Below are positions 1-8,024 of a stretch of DNA of 64,000 nucleotides, in pieces; position 1 is the first letter of the stretch, and each line of letters opens with the position of its first letter. The position numbers were made by a program, and so were the translations under genes. The notes beneath the pieces are model-generated. The model was not told the origin of the DNA. It ran no database searches and saw only the letters and a list, made by a program, of their open reading frames with translations. The stretch is from CAWCDJ01 sp963836015 (lineage in GTDB: Bacteria; Acidobacteriota; Terriglobia; Bryobacterales; Bryobacteraceae), in NCBI GenBank assembly GCA_963836015.1, contig CAWIIF010000005.1:1-64000 (forward strand), written 5' to 3'.

Positions 1-988
1 ATTCCCATCGCCGAAAATATCGGATGCCTCTCGACAGGTAAGGGGGCGTTCTCGGTCTCAGAGAACGGTGTCCTTGTATACGCTGCGCGCCAGCAGAAGC
101 AACTGACTTGGTTCGACCGTACCGGAAAGCCGGTATCGATCGTGGGGGATCCGGGTTTGTTCGGTCGAATGCACCTCTCGCCGGACCCCAAAGAGCGTGG
201 CCGTTGCCGTTACCACCGGCAACAACACCAATATCTGGATATACGATGTCGTGCACGGACTCGGTAAGCGATTCCCGCTTGATGCAGGAATAGAGATGAT
301 AGGGGTCTGGTCGCCGGACGGCCGCACAATTCTATTTGACTCGGACCGGAAAGGACACCACGACCTTTATCGCCGGGCGGTAGATGGAACCGGCGGCGAG
401 GAACTGATCTATGCCGATTATTTGGAAAAGGGCCCTTCCAGTTGGTCTCCGGATGGCAAAACTCTGCTGTACAACGCTCTCAATTCCAAATCAGGGTGGG
501 ATATCTGGGCCTTGCCGCTCACATCGGCCAAGCCACGAGAGTCACTGCAGCCGTACGCGTTTTTGCAGACGGCCTTCAACGAACAACAAGGCCAGTTTTC
601 GCCGGATGGTCAATGGGTCTTGTACCAATCCGATGAATCGGGGCGTGGCGAGATCTATCTGACTCGGTTCCCTGGCCCCGGTGGAAAGAGGCGTGTCTCG
701 CCGGCTGGTGGCGGCCAGCCCCGCTGGCGGCGGGATGGGAAGGAGATCTTCTATATTTCGCCAGAGGGAAGGGTAACCGCCGTTCAGGTGAGCAGGAAAC
801 GGGCGACGCTTGAGATCGGTGAGTCGCATACGCTTTTCGGCTCGTTGATTGTCGACCAGGGCTTCGTTTACGATGTTTCCGCTGACGGGCAGCGGTTTCT
901 GGCGGAGATCTCGGCGCAACAGAATGCTCTCGCAGATAACGATCTCCTCTTTCTCGTGCAGAACTGGGCCGTGGGCTTGAAGAAATAG
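1..988 (+). pseudogene. C-terminal part of a PD40/WD40-like beta-propeller protein, frameshifted
   Basis: The gene enters from the left edge. Frame 1 reads a propeller segment (AFSVSENGVLVYAA, then QLTWFDRTGK) up to LSPD near 187. From about 188 the same protein continues in frame 2 (VAVAVTT, WSPDGRTILF, WSPDGKTLLY, FSPDGQWVLYQS) to a TAG at 986-988. Removing one A from the AAA at 190-192 restores one continuous frame. The repeated SPDG-containing blades are the PD40 type found at the C-terminus of acidobacterial Ser/Thr kinases and TolB-like proteins. The N-terminal part lies outside the window, so a kinase domain is only an inference. The shift is either a true lesion or an indel error. Confidence 0.75.
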
Positions 989-1218
989 CTACGCAACCAG
1001 GACCGCTGGCCATTCGACGGCGGCTGGAGATGCGGCCTAGTGCCAGATCACCGAGATCAAGGTTCCGGCCAGGCGTTGCTGGATGTATCCAATAGCCTGT
1101 AAGCATCGAATCCATGCCCGATACGGCGCTCTCAACTCTCCGACAGCATATCTCTCGGATCGTACCAAGCGGGTTCAACCGCCACTCGGTAGTTAGATCC
1201 TGCTTGGTCGCGACGTGT

Positions 1219-1725
1219 TTATTGATCTTCATGGGATGCCTCGGCGAGAGACGCGAAGCGGTCGAAGTCGGCGGCGGCACTTTGAGATAGTTCATAGAGG
1301 CGGGACAACAAGTCCTGCACTCCGAAGAACTCAACCGTCAGGCGACCAGCCGTCAGTGTCACGCCCTTCGGGAGGGCCGGTGGGTGCGTCTGCGGGCGGA
1401 TGGGCTTGATGACAATCCGAGCCGCAGCCGAGGTCCACGCAGCTTCGTCCAATCTCTCCGACAGTCTCGCCTTTCGCCGGCGTTCACGGTCGACGTCGGA
1501 GTCGGCGTTCAGATGATTGAGCTGGCGAATGAGTGCGAGCCGGTCTACGAGCACTGTATTGCCCGATCGGTAACCGCCAAAGTGCTGGATTAATTCAATG
1601 GCTCTTCGCCTTCTGACCCGGAATAACCGTTCGCAGATCGCACGGTCCACAACGGGTACCGCTAATTCGGAGAGGCTGGCCACGATTTCCGGGATTCTCA
1701 ACAACCACCGGGACTTAGCAGGCAT
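1219..1725 (-). CDS. conserved hypothetical protein, about 168 aa
   Basis: A soluble basic protein with no signal peptide or membrane segment. Its body is well structured: RRRAIELIQHFGGYRSGNTV near the N-terminus looks like a DNA-binding-type helical segment, followed by a charged stretch (DRERRRKARLSERLDE) and a C-terminal part with GVTLTAGRLTVEFFG. Starting at the Met of MPAKSRW drops a non-conserved-looking 19-residue upstream extension. I believe similar proteins are common in Solibacter-type genomes near mobile elements, but I cannot name a family or function. It sits alone, opposite in strand to its neighbours. Confidence 0.55.
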   Translation of the reverse strand: MPAKSRWLLRIPEIVASLSELAVPVVDRAICERLFRVRRRRAIELIQHFGGYRSGNTVLVDRLALIRQLNHLNADSDVDRERRRKARLSERLDEAAWTSAAARIVIKPIRPQTHPPALPKGVTLTAGRLTVEFFGVQDLLSRLYELSQSAAADFDRFASLAEASHEDQ

Positions 1726-2067
1726 TGGCGGTACTCCTGAATGGGCGCCTCCCATCCATGATGTTAGTGCACATTCGGGCACTGAGGAAGAATGGATCGC
1801 TTATGGTAATTGCCACTAACGCAAGCGATGCGGCCAGAACACGAAAAACAGCCGAATTGCCGAGGTTTTCACCACGTCTGGGACCAGTGGGCCCATGTTT
1901 CTTGCTAACTGGTACTTCTGAACGGCTATAACTGACTATAAGTGCGGTAGAATGAGTTTACCCTCGAAGATCGCAGGCCCGTCGTTGGGAATCCACGGCC
2001 GGCCGGAAGCGACCAGCACAGGGGTAAACAACAAAGCTCCATCCCGGAACGGTTAGGTATACAGCCT
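1726..2067. other. intergenic region without a recognised gene
   Basis: About 340 bases between the minus-strand hypothetical protein and the integrase. It is locally richer in A and T than its surroundings, with TATA-like hexamers near 1927-1950 that could serve the integrase, but no convincing -35 partner. No RNA gene or terminator hairpin was recognised. Confidence 0.4.
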
Positions 2068-2994
2068 ATGACGCCCCATGCCCTCATTCCAGCGCCTTCC
2101 CCCGATTTCCAGAAAATTCAGGTGATCGTTGTAGATGCCGTTCGATCTCCGGAGTCAAAGCGGGCCTATAGGCGCGCCGTAGCTGATTTCCTTCGCTGGC
2201 ATCGGGCGACTGGCGGTTGCGGATTCAACAAGGCGATCGTTCAGCAGTACCGGGCCCAGCTTGAAAATGCCGGTTTGGCGCCATCCACCATCAACTTGAA
2301 GTTGACCGCCGTGCGCCGCCTGGCAACCGAAGCTGCCGACAATGGCTTGCTTGCGCCGGAACTGGCGTCCGGGATTGCACGGGTGAAGGGCGTTCGGAGC
2401 GCCGGCGTGCGGACGGGCAACTGGCTGACGCGGAACCAAGCTGAGGATCTGGTCCAGTTCCCCGACCCGGCGACGAATAAGGGCAAGCGCGACCGGGCTA
2501 TCCTGGCGTTGCTGGTCGGCTGCGGGTTGCGGCGCAAAGAACTGGCCCGACTCCAGTTTGAGCAGGTGCAGCAGCGTGACGGCCGTTGGGTGATTGGCAA
2601 TCTCATGGGAAAAGGTAACCGGCTACGAACTGTGCCGATGCCCTCATGGGCCAAGGTTCTCCTCGACGGGTGGTCGGCCGCGGCGGGATTGACGACCGGC
2701 CCCGTTCTGCGGGCTATCAACAAGATTGATCGTGTGCTGGCCGACGGCATCTCGCCGCAATCGGTCTTCAGTATCGTGCGGGGTTACGGCGTCGATCTCC
2801 ACGTGAATGTCGCTCCGCACGATCTCCGGCGAACGTTCGCCAATCTTGCCCACCGGGGTCACGCTCCGCTCGAACAGATCCAATTCGCACTCGGCCACTC
2901 CTCTATTGCGACTACCGAGCGGTACCTCGGAATCCGTCAGGATTTGGCGGATGCTCCCTGTGATCACCTCGGACTGCGGATCGGCGAAGCCTAA
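2068..2994 (+). CDS. tyrosine recombinase/integrase (XerC/D-like)
   Basis: A 308-residue phage-integrase family protein. The N-terminal SAM-like core-binding domain (about 20-110) begins at SPESKRAYRRAVADF. The catalytic domain follows (about 125-300): the first catalytic Arg lies in GCGLRRKELARL, then HDLRRTFANLAHRG (His-x-x-Arg), GHSS, and the nucleophile Tyr in TTERYLG. All expected catalytic residues are present, so it looks intact. Such enzymes cut and rejoin DNA at a specific site. The gene lies in the same accessory stretch as a second integrase at 4817-6004, so it may belong to a different or older element. No partner excisionase lies directly next to it. Confidence 0.88.
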   Translation: MTPHALIPAPSPDFQKIQVIVVDAVRSPESKRAYRRAVADFLRWHRATGGCGFNKAIVQQYRAQLENAGLAPSTINLKLTAVRRLATEAADNGLLAPELASGIARVKGVRSAGVRTGNWLTRNQAEDLVQFPDPATNKGKRDRAILALLVGCGLRRKELARLQFEQVQQRDGRWVIGNLMGKGNRLRTVPMPSWAKVLLDGWSAAAGLTTGPVLRAINKIDRVLADGISPQSVFSIVRGYGVDLHVNVAPHDLRRTFANLAHRGHAPLEQIQFALGHSSIATTERYLGIRQDLADAPCDHLGLRIGEA

Positions 2995-3225
2995 AGATAC
3001 TTCATAACGCCGGCGCCGGCGGTCGCCGCTCGTTACGGAAAAGGAGAAAGGGCGTCCGCCAGCCGGTCACAAAGCCGGCATAAACACTCGGTCTTCCGCG
3101 CCGTATCCATTTCAACGTGGGTCCAGACCACGGCCCCGTAATGTTCTTGAAGTTGAATCGTTCGTTCCATGCGTGCCGTCCTAAAGTTGGTTGCCGGGAA
3201 GATCTCGCCCCCGGCGGCGAGATTT

Positions 3226-3399
3226 CTAAGCAGCCAGCTTGGCCCGCTTCTTTTTCGGCTTCTTCTCGGCGGTCAGCGTGACGAGAACTTCCCTCTGGGC
3301 CCCGTTTCGGGGCGCTTCCCACCCGATCAAGCACTGGCCAATATGGGCGAGAACACAGGCGTCAGCCTCGTCGTCCGTTGCGGCATCAACCCCATACCG
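3226..3399 (-). pseudogene. C-terminal remnant, possibly of a RuvC-like resolvase
   Basis: On the minus strand an open stretch of about 58 codons, with no start codon, ends KKPKKKRAKLAA at TAG (3228-3226). It contains DEADACVLAHIGQCLIGWE, which resembles the acidic D-E-A-D-A helix at the end of phage RuvC-like Holliday-junction resolvases. A stop at 3400-3402 cuts it off upstream, so only the tail remains. The family call is tentative. What is plain is a coding-looking fragment without an N-terminus. Confidence 0.35.
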
Positions 3400-3539
3400 T
3401 CACCCGCCTCTTCCGCGACGAACCCGGCATCCTGAAGCTGGGCTCAGTGCGCTGGCGGCGCGGTCGCCGGAGCTATGTAACGCTCCGCATCCCGGCGTCG
3501 GTCGTGGAGCGGGTCCACCGGCGATTGACGGTGCGGTAG
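3399..3539 (+). pseudogene. C-terminal remnant of a small mobile-element protein
   Basis: A 46-codon open frame without a plausible start begins VTRLFRDEPG and ends VVERVHRRLTVR at TAG (3537-3539). It contains a basic segment and SYVTLRIPASVVERV. The pattern resembles the tails of small excisionase/HTH proteins seen beside integrases in related genomes; this is from memory and untested. It abuts the minus-strand fragment at 3226-3399 exactly, suggesting a deletion or recombination joint near 3400. Confidence 0.35.
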
Positions 3540-3858
3540 CGCGCCGCGCTTCCCGGCCGCACGTCCAGGGGCCGCCGCTCGATGCGCTCGGTGGCTTGGG
3601 GACCGGGAAGTGGGGGCGGGGCGGCGGAAGATTATGCAGCCTCGCCGGACTGATGGGGATCCCTAGAGACCATCAAGCGGCGGGCCCCGCCACAAGGGCG
3701 GTTTTTCCACGCGGGTCTAAGTATAAGTTTTCAAAGGGGATAACAAGTGCCGTATGCAGTGGGTTTCCGTCCCTGGCCGCCAACTACCACCGACAGTATT
3801 TCTCGATTCTTTCTTTAGTTGCCACTGCGTCTCAGGGATCTTTTCAAATGTGACTTCT
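3540..3858. other. intergenic region, decayed, with one terminator-like hairpin
   Basis: About 320 bases with no supported gene. Besides the hairpin at 3687-3706, the right half turns AT-rich on approach to the ribbon-helix-helix gene. Probably debris of the integrative element. Confidence 0.4.
3687..3706 (+). terminator. putative intrinsic terminator
   Basis: CCGCC, loop ACAAG, GGCGG, then five T residues. The stem is short but perfect and the T-run follows at once. No intact gene lies directly upstream, so it may be a relic or may shield the downstream promoter. Confidence 0.4.
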
Positions 3859-3894
3859 TGATTTCTTGACATCATGAAATCACTATGGTAATCT
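3859..3894 (+). promoter_or_regulatory. promoter with palindromic operator for the ribbon-helix-helix gene
   Basis: TTGACA at 3866-3871 and TAATCT at 3889-3894 are 17 bp apart. A perfect 7-bp inverted repeat (TGATTTC at 3859-3865, GAAATCA at 3876-3882, 10-bp spacer) brackets the -35 box. This is where a ribbon-helix-helix dimer would be expected to bind for autorepression. The -10 box ends only 9 bases before the ATG at 3904 and no Shine-Dalgarno sequence is visible, so the transcript may be leaderless. Confidence 0.55.
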
Positions 3895-3903
3895 TCAATT
3901 CAG

Positions 3904-4152
3904 ATGGGCAGGAAACCGAAGGAAAACACGGGGTTCGAAGAAGTTCAAACGGTAATGCGCTTGCCCGCCGATCTTCACAGAGGTCTTCGGTTGCTGGCTA
4001 TGACGAAAGGCGTGAGCATGAACTCCCTCGTCCAGGAAGCGGTCGCCAGATTGTTGAAGTCCGACGCGAACGAGGTAGAGACGTACATTCAGGGATGGAA
4101 GGAACGCGGCGCGAAGGGCCACCTGTTTGACCCGGACTCATGGAAAAAGTAG
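3904..4152 (+). CDS. ribbon-helix-helix (Arc/HicB-like) DNA-binding protein
   Basis: An 82-residue protein. Residues 14-55 have the ribbon-helix-helix pattern: a beta strand (VQTVMRLP), helix A (ADLHRGLRLLAMTKG), a turn, then helix B (SMNSLVQEAVARLL). The C-terminal tail (YIQGWKERGAKGHLFDPDSW) could be a partner-binding region. Such proteins are antitoxins of toxin-antitoxin pairs or small repressors. No toxin-sized reading frame follows before the excisionase-like gene, so an orphan antitoxin or an element repressor is more likely. Its promoter carries a palindrome that it probably binds. Confidence 0.7.
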   Translation: MGRKPKENTGFEEVQTVMRLPADLHRGLRLLAMTKGVSMNSLVQEAVARLLKSDANEVETYIQGWKERGAKGHLFDPDSWKK

Positions 4153-4540
4153 CATCTGGCCCCCGTACCGCGTGTTTCAATTCCGTAAAAACCACAGATC
4201 TGAGAGGACTACCTCCCCAAATGAAAATCAGCCCCACAGACACCCGCCCTGCGCATCGCGATCCGTCGGACAACCATTCTCGTTTGTCCGGCTGTCAATG
4301 CGTGACGACCAGAGTGCGACGTAGGACCGCGAGACCAAGCTTGGCAATTCTCGCGCTGTCCGGTCCTTAGCGGCACCCCAGACGCTTGGGCGTTGATCCC
4401 ATCCGGTGCCTGGCCGTCCGTCACTCGGCAGATCTCTCCGGATCGCAACTGTGCGGCAACTTGCCGCTTGAGGCCGTTCCCGGCTAGTCCTGTCCACCCT
4501 CCGGTTCAACAATACCGGGTAGTCAAATCTGAAGGACACC
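4153..4540. other. intergenic region with two inverted repeats upstream of the excisionase-like gene
   Basis: About 390 bases without a convincing gene. It holds a perfect 7-bp inverted repeat (CGGACAA / TTGTCCG, 4267-4290, 10-bp spacer). A larger structure at 4323-4367 has arms AGGACC-GCGAGA and TCTCGC, 7-base bulge, GGTCCT, with the palindrome CCAAGCTTGG in its loop. Position before the excisionase and integrase genes suggests regulatory or recombination-protein sites. A Shine-Dalgarno (AAGGA) precedes 4541. Confidence 0.45.
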
Positions 4541-4801
4541 ATGTATCACCAAGTACCCCAATGTTCCTCTTCCCAATCAGCAGTTCCCACATCCAAGCTC
4601 TCAGCCGATTTTGAGCCCGTTCTTGACACGAACGAAGCAGCTGGCCTGCTCAAGATCCACCCCAAAACCCTGCAGCGAATGGCGAGGTCGGGCCGGGTGC
4701 CTGCCTTTCGCATCGGAGATCTTTGGCGCTTCCGCGCATCAGAACTGGACGAATGGCTGCGGTCTGAAGTATCCTGCAAGCGCCACTCGTGCCGTAACTG
4801 A
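4541..4801 (+). CDS. excisionase-family helix-turn-helix protein
   Basis: An 86-residue protein with a MerR-like/excisionase domain at about 27-80. DTNEAAGLLKIHPKTLQRMA is the helix-turn-helix, GRVPAFRIGDLWRFRASELDEWL the wing and final helix. This is the helix_turn_helix_17 type found in Xis proteins and DNA-binding subunits of mobile elements. It ends 15 bases before the integrase start, so the two are probably co-transcribed and act together in integration or excision. The first 25 residues are Ser-rich and may be disordered. Confidence 0.8.
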   Translation: MYHQVPQCSSSQSAVPTSKLSADFEPVLDTNEAAGLLKIHPKTLQRMARSGRVPAFRIGDLWRFRASELDEWLRSEVSCKRHSCRN

Positions 4802-4816
4802 CGAAAGGAGACTTCG

Positions 4817-6004
4817 TTGTTTACGCGCACACGATGTCAGAACGGGAGTTTGAAGATCAAAGAACGGAAGAAAGGAGAGAGGGTCTGGGAATTCAGGTAC
4901 TACGAGTCGGATGTTCGAGGCTTGCGGCAACGGCGGGCTGCCACCGTGGGAAAACTGGACGATTATCCGACAGAATCGGCGGCACGGAGAGCGCCGGCGC
5001 TCCAGGCGATCCTGTTGAGGATCAACTCGGATCCCGCGCAGGCGGTCCGGGTCGTGCCTGCCTTCGGGGCGGTCATCGCCAGATATGAGCAGGAGGAGAT
5101 TCCAGAGAGATATTCGACTCGGGCCGCCTATGAGTCGCTCATCAACAATCACATCAGGCCGCGCTGGGCTGATACGTTCCTGAACATGGTGAAGCCTATG
5201 GCTGTGGAGGATTGGCTGAAGAGTTTGAAATTGGCGCCAAAGACCAAGAGCCACGTCCGGAGCCTTATGCACACTATTTTTCAGTGTGCCGAGCGGTGGG
5301 AGTTGACGGAGAACAACCCGATCGCCCTTGTTCGCGTGCGGGGCGGGACGAAGCGCCTGAAAACCCCTCGTGTTCTCGCTCCTGAGCAGTTCGAATCGTT
5401 GCTGCCATTGATTCGCGAGCCCTATCGGACCATGGTTCTGGTCGCTGGGTGTTTAGGCCTCAGGGTGAGCGAGATCGCGGCCCTGCAGTGGGGAGACTTC
5501 GATTTTCTTGAGCTCACCCTGCTGGTTCAACGCAGCATTGTTCACGGACGAGTCGGGGACGTGAAGACCGAGTATTCGCGAGACCTCGTTCCGCTGGATC
5601 CTGCGCTTGTGGACCTCCTGATGCAGCACAGGAGGCGATGCTTCTCCCCGCCGGAGGGGTGGTTGTTCGCCAACCCTGTCACTGGCAGACCGTACCACCA
5701 GGAGGAGATTCAGAAGAGGCATATCCGGAGGGCCGGGATTGCGGCCGGAATCGGCGGCGACATCGGCTGGCATACGTTTCGCCATAGCTACCGATCGTGG
5801 CTGGACGAAATCGGAGCACCAATGGGAGTCCAAAAGGAGTTGATGCGGCATGCGAGCATCCAGACCACGATGAATATCTACGGGAAGGCCATGACGGACA
5901 GCAAGCGTCAGGCTCAGAGCAAGGTCTTTGAGATGGTTCTTAGCGTTAAGAAAAAGAAGGAATCCGCAGACCGCAAGACTGAGGCTGCGGCTATTGGGAG
6001 TTAA
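4817..6004 (+). CDS. site-specific tyrosine recombinase (integrase) next to tRNA-Met
   Basis: A 395-residue integrase. The start is TTG at 4817, six bases after AAAGGAG (4804-4810); the nearby ATG at 4834 is in another frame. The N-terminus (KERKKGERVWEFRYYE) resembles arm-type DNA-binding domains of phage integrases. Residues about 80-170 are the core-binding domain. Catalytic elements are GLRVSEIAAL (Arg), WHTFRHSYRSWL (His-x-x-Arg), MRHASIQTT (His) and the Tyr in MNIYGKAM. It appears intact. The gene ends 49 bases from the 3' end of a tRNA gene on the other strand, the standard arrangement for an element integrated at a tRNA. Confidence 0.9.
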   Translation: MFTRTRCQNGSLKIKERKKGERVWEFRYYESDVRGLRQRRAATVGKLDDYPTESAARRAPALQAILLRINSDPAQAVRVVPAFGAVIARYEQEEIPERYSTRAAYESLINNHIRPRWADTFLNMVKPMAVEDWLKSLKLAPKTKSHVRSLMHTIFQCAERWELTENNPIALVRVRGGTKRLKTPRVLAPEQFESLLPLIREPYRTMVLVAGCLGLRVSEIAALQWGDFDFLELTLLVQRSIVHGRVGDVKTEYSRDLVPLDPALVDLLMQHRRRCFSPPEGWLFANPVTGRPYHQEEIQKRHIRRAGIAAGIGGDIGWHTFRHSYRSWLDEIGAPMGVQKELMRHASIQTTMNIYGKAMTDSKRQAQSKVFEMVLSVKKKKESADRKTEAAAIGS

Positions 6005-6052
6005 TGGGAGTTTGTGATTGGCTCTGGAATCCGCGCAACCTATTGAGAGGAT

Positions 6053-6129
<77 letters not shown>

Positions 6130-6254
6130 CCCACATCGTAACGCACGGCTCGCCACCGGTCAAATCTGAACCGAAAGAATTCTCGAGCGTTGCCTTTTCC
6201 CACATCCGCGCCCCCTTCGCCCTCTTCCGGGACCGCGCGGTTACAATAGAAGAT

Positions 6255-8024
6255 GTGCGCCGCTTAGTCCTCCCGGGAGCCTTCGCCTTGGCCGCGGTCC
6301 TTTCCGCCCAGACTCCGTTCTTTCCCCTCAAGGACGTTCGCGCCGGAATGCACGGCGTCGGGCGCACCGTCTTCAACGGCAATCGCATCGAGGAGTTTCA
6401 AGTCGAAGTCCTGGGCGTGCTCGATAACTTCGGCCCCAAGGAATCCCTCATCCTCGCGCGACTCTCCGGAGGTCCCCTCGAGCACACCGGCGTCATGCAG
6501 GGCATGAGCGGCAGCCCGGTCTATATCGATGGAAAGCTCGCCGGCGCCGTCGCCATGGCGTTTCCGTTCGCCAAGGACCCCATCGCCGGCATACGCCCTA
6601 TAGAGGAAATGGTCCGGCCCGCCAATAATATGGCCGCCGCGCCCTCGCGCCCCCGCCCCGCCCTCGACCTCGCGGCCGCCGACCTCACTCGCCCTCTCTC
6701 CCGGCCGCGGTCCGTCATGACCGGTGAAGCCCGCCTCATCGATATCGCGACCCCCATTTCCTTCGGCGGCTTCAGCCAGGCCACCCTCGATGCGTTCGCC
6801 CCCCAGTTGCGGCCCCTCGGGCTCGAGCCGCGGCAGTCCATCAGCGCCGGCTCCAAAATCGATCCCGCCGCCATGGGCAATCCCGCCGATCTCAAGCCCG
6901 GCTCGATGATCAGCGTCCAGCTTCTTTCGGGCGATTTCAGCGTCGCCGCCGACGGCACCGTAACCTATATCGACGGCAAGCGCATTTACGCCTTTGGCCA
7001 CCGCTTCCTCGATATCGGCGACACGTCCCTTCCCTTCGCCCGCTCCGAGGTCGTGACACTGATTCCCAACCTCAACGCTTCGTTCAAGCTCACCACCGCC
7101 CGCGAATGGATGGGCACCATCAGCGAGGATCGGGATACCGCCGTGTCGGGCGAACTGGGGCGCAGGGCCACGCTCGTGCCCATCTCCATCGCCGTGCGGC
7201 GCGGCGTCAAACCCGTGGAGACCTACCAGTTGCAGATGGTCAAGGATCCGCTGCTCTCCCCCCTCCTGCTGCAGATGGCCGTCTACTCCGCGATCGACGC
7301 CACCGAGCGCACCGTCGGCGCCGCCACCATCCGGGTCACCGGCGAAGTCGAATTTCAGAACGCCCCCGCGCCCATCCAGATCGACAACATGTTCTCCGGC
7401 GATAACGGCTCCGCCATGCAGGTCTCGCTCTCCACCGCCATACCCCTTGCCTATGTCATGCAGAGCGGATTTCGCACGCTCGACTTGAAAAAGGTCGCCA
7501 TCCGCATCGACGCCTACGATCAGAAGAAGCAGCTCTCCATCGACGGCGTCACCCCTTCGAAGCGCGAAGCGCATCCCGGCGACAAGCTGCAGCTCACCGT
7601 GCTCATGAGCGGGGAAAACGGCGTCGAAGTGACGCGCCATGTGAATTACGCTGTGCCCGTCGGCGCCGAGCCGGGCATCCTGTATTTCACCGTGTCGGAT
7701 GCCAACATCGCCAACCTGTCGGACTTCCGCCAGATCCTCACCGCCACCCCCCGCAGCCCTTCGCAGGTCATCACCACCGTGAACAACCTGCACCCCAATA
7801 CCAAGGCCTACGTCCGCGTATGGCGCGCCGATCCCGCCTATCAACTGGAAGGCGCCGACCTGCCCGATCCTCCGGCCTCGGTCTCGCTGATATTGTCCGG
7901 CTCCCAGTCGAGCCTCGCCGGGGTTACGCAAACGCGCAATTCGAAAATCGGAGAGATGGAAATCGACGGAGGCGACATGGTGATCTCCGGCGTCAAAACG
8001 GTTCAGGTGGAAATAAAAGAATGA
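6255..8024 (+). CDS. exported S55-family (SpoIVB-type) peptidase-domain protein
   Basis: GTG at 6255 is chosen as start because it gives a clean signal peptide (MRRLVLPGAFALAAVLSAQ); an in-frame ATG at 6093 would lie inside the tRNA gene. The mature protein opens with PLKDVRAGMHGVGRTVF, then a SpoIVB/S55 region with GVMQGMSGSPVYIDGKLAG, whose Ser in GMSGSP matches the catalytic Ser of the family. The long C-terminal part (about residues 330-589) is beta-rich and of unknown role. About 589 aa. The stop overlaps the start of the next gene (ATGA), so the two are translationally coupled. Substrate is unknown; the location is extracytoplasmic. Confidence 0.78.
   Translation: MRRLVLPGAFALAAVLSAQTPFFPLKDVRAGMHGVGRTVFNGNRIEEFQVEVLGVLDNFGPKESLILARLSGGPLEHTGVMQGMSGSPVYIDGKLAGAVAMAFPFAKDPIAGIRPIEEMVRPANNMAAAPSRPRPALDLAAADLTRPLSRPRSVMTGEARLIDIATPISFGGFSQATLDAFAPQLRPLGLEPRQSISAGSKIDPAAMGNPADLKPGSMISVQLLSGDFSVAADGTVTYIDGKRIYAFGHRFLDIGDTSLPFARSEVVTLIPNLNASFKLTTAREWMGTISEDRDTAVSGELGRRATLVPISIAVRRGVKPVETYQLQMVKDPLLSPLLLQMAVYSAIDATERTVGAATIRVTGEVEFQNAPAPIQIDNMFSGDNGSAMQVSLSTAIPLAYVMQSGFRTLDLKKVAIRIDAYDQKKQLSIDGVTPSKREAHPGDKLQLTVLMSGENGVEVTRHVNYAVPVGAEPGILYFTVSDANIANLSDFRQILTATPRSPSQVITTVNNLHPNTKAYVRVWRADPAYQLEGADLPDPPASVSLILSGSQSSLAGVTQTRNSKIGEMEIDGGDMVISGVKTVQVEIKE

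Noticed and set aside
6005..6052. Short direct repeat TGGGAGTT just past the integrase stop as an attachment site
   Set aside because: Only 8 bases, both copies adjacent; the tRNA 3' end is a far more likely attachment core.
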